From Podochytrium sp. JEL0797 (lineage: Eukaryota; Chytridiomycota; Chytridiomycetes; Chytridiales; Chytriomycetaceae): DNA of 30,428 nt. Under the pieces are notes generated by a model. That model made no database searches, had not been told where the DNA came from, and saw only the letters and a list, made by a program, of their open reading frames with translations. The stretch is from positions 1 through 30,428 of the forward strand of contig JADGJG010000218.1 of the NCBI GenBank assembly GCA_027596195.1, read 5' to 3'. The translations under genes and the position numbers were made by a program. Below, in pieces: positions 30,420 to 30,428 of the stretch; position 1 is the first letter of the stretch; each line of letters starts with the position of its first letter.

Positions 30420-30428
30420 CGGGGTGGG
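30339..30428. repeat. Poly(G) tract of about 90 nt at the window end
   Basis: 48 G (30339-30386), one C, 32 G (30388-30419), one C, then GGGGTGGG to the end of the window. It lies 69 nt upstream of the ATG of the acidic small protein and may continue beyond the window. Confidence 0.9.

Noticed and set aside
1..30428. Hidden viral or large transposon insertion
   Set aside because: I looked for polymerase, integrase, transposase and capsid motifs on both strands and recognised none; the only candidate relic is the orphan frame at 15504-16687.

Overview
The window looks like nuclear DNA of a zoosporic (flagellated) fungus. Its genes are split by many short GT-AG introns, mostly 50-100 nt. Several protein types are fungal: a Psk-type kinase, a Tgl3/4/5-SDP1-type lipase, a PHO80-like cyclin, and a glycogen phosphorylase closest in motif detail to yeast GPH1. 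The cilium assembly factor ZMYND10 is also present, which Dikarya have lost. Chytridiomycota or a relative is therefore the best guess; the exact lineage is an inference. I saw no rRNA, tRNA, CRISPR array or intact transposon.

Layout. The left edge carries the 5' part of a PAS-kinase-type Ser/Thr kinase (minus strand, running off the window). Next come proteasome subunit alpha-1 (minus), a small unidentified plus-strand gene, and then a very compact block: ZMYND10 (minus), a GT90/CAP10 glycosyltransferase (plus; start codons 33 nt apart), a patatin-type triacylglycerol lipase (plus; 39 nt after the previous stop), and mRNA cap guanine-N7 methyltransferase (minus; 61 nt between convergent stops). 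A short cyclin follows (plus).

From about 14.2 to 20.8 kb the sequence is much less orderly. It holds a 29-nt minisatellite, an orphan open frame without a clear start, an intronless multi-pass membrane protein, tiny open frames, and what looks like a decayed patatin-like gene interrupted by long homopolymer blocks.

The right part is again gene-rich. 6-phosphofructo-2-kinase/fructose-2,6-bisphosphatase (minus) and glycogen phosphorylase (plus) are transcribed away from a shared 0.9-kb promoter region. Then come a small CRIB-domain protein (plus), a broken coding-like segment (minus) and a small acidic unknown protein (minus). The window ends in a G tract of about 90 nt.

Together, several genes bear on carbon storage: a PAS-type kinase (regulator of glycogen and glucose partition in yeast), glycogen phosphorylase, PFK-2/FBPase-2 and a lipid-droplet-type lipase. 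Exon boundaries were set by reading frame and family alignment by eye. They are internally consistent (phases add up) for ZMYND10, PSMA6, GT90, lipase, cap methyltransferase and PFKFB. In glycogen phosphorylase they do not add up: a conserved stretch of about 24 residues is missing.
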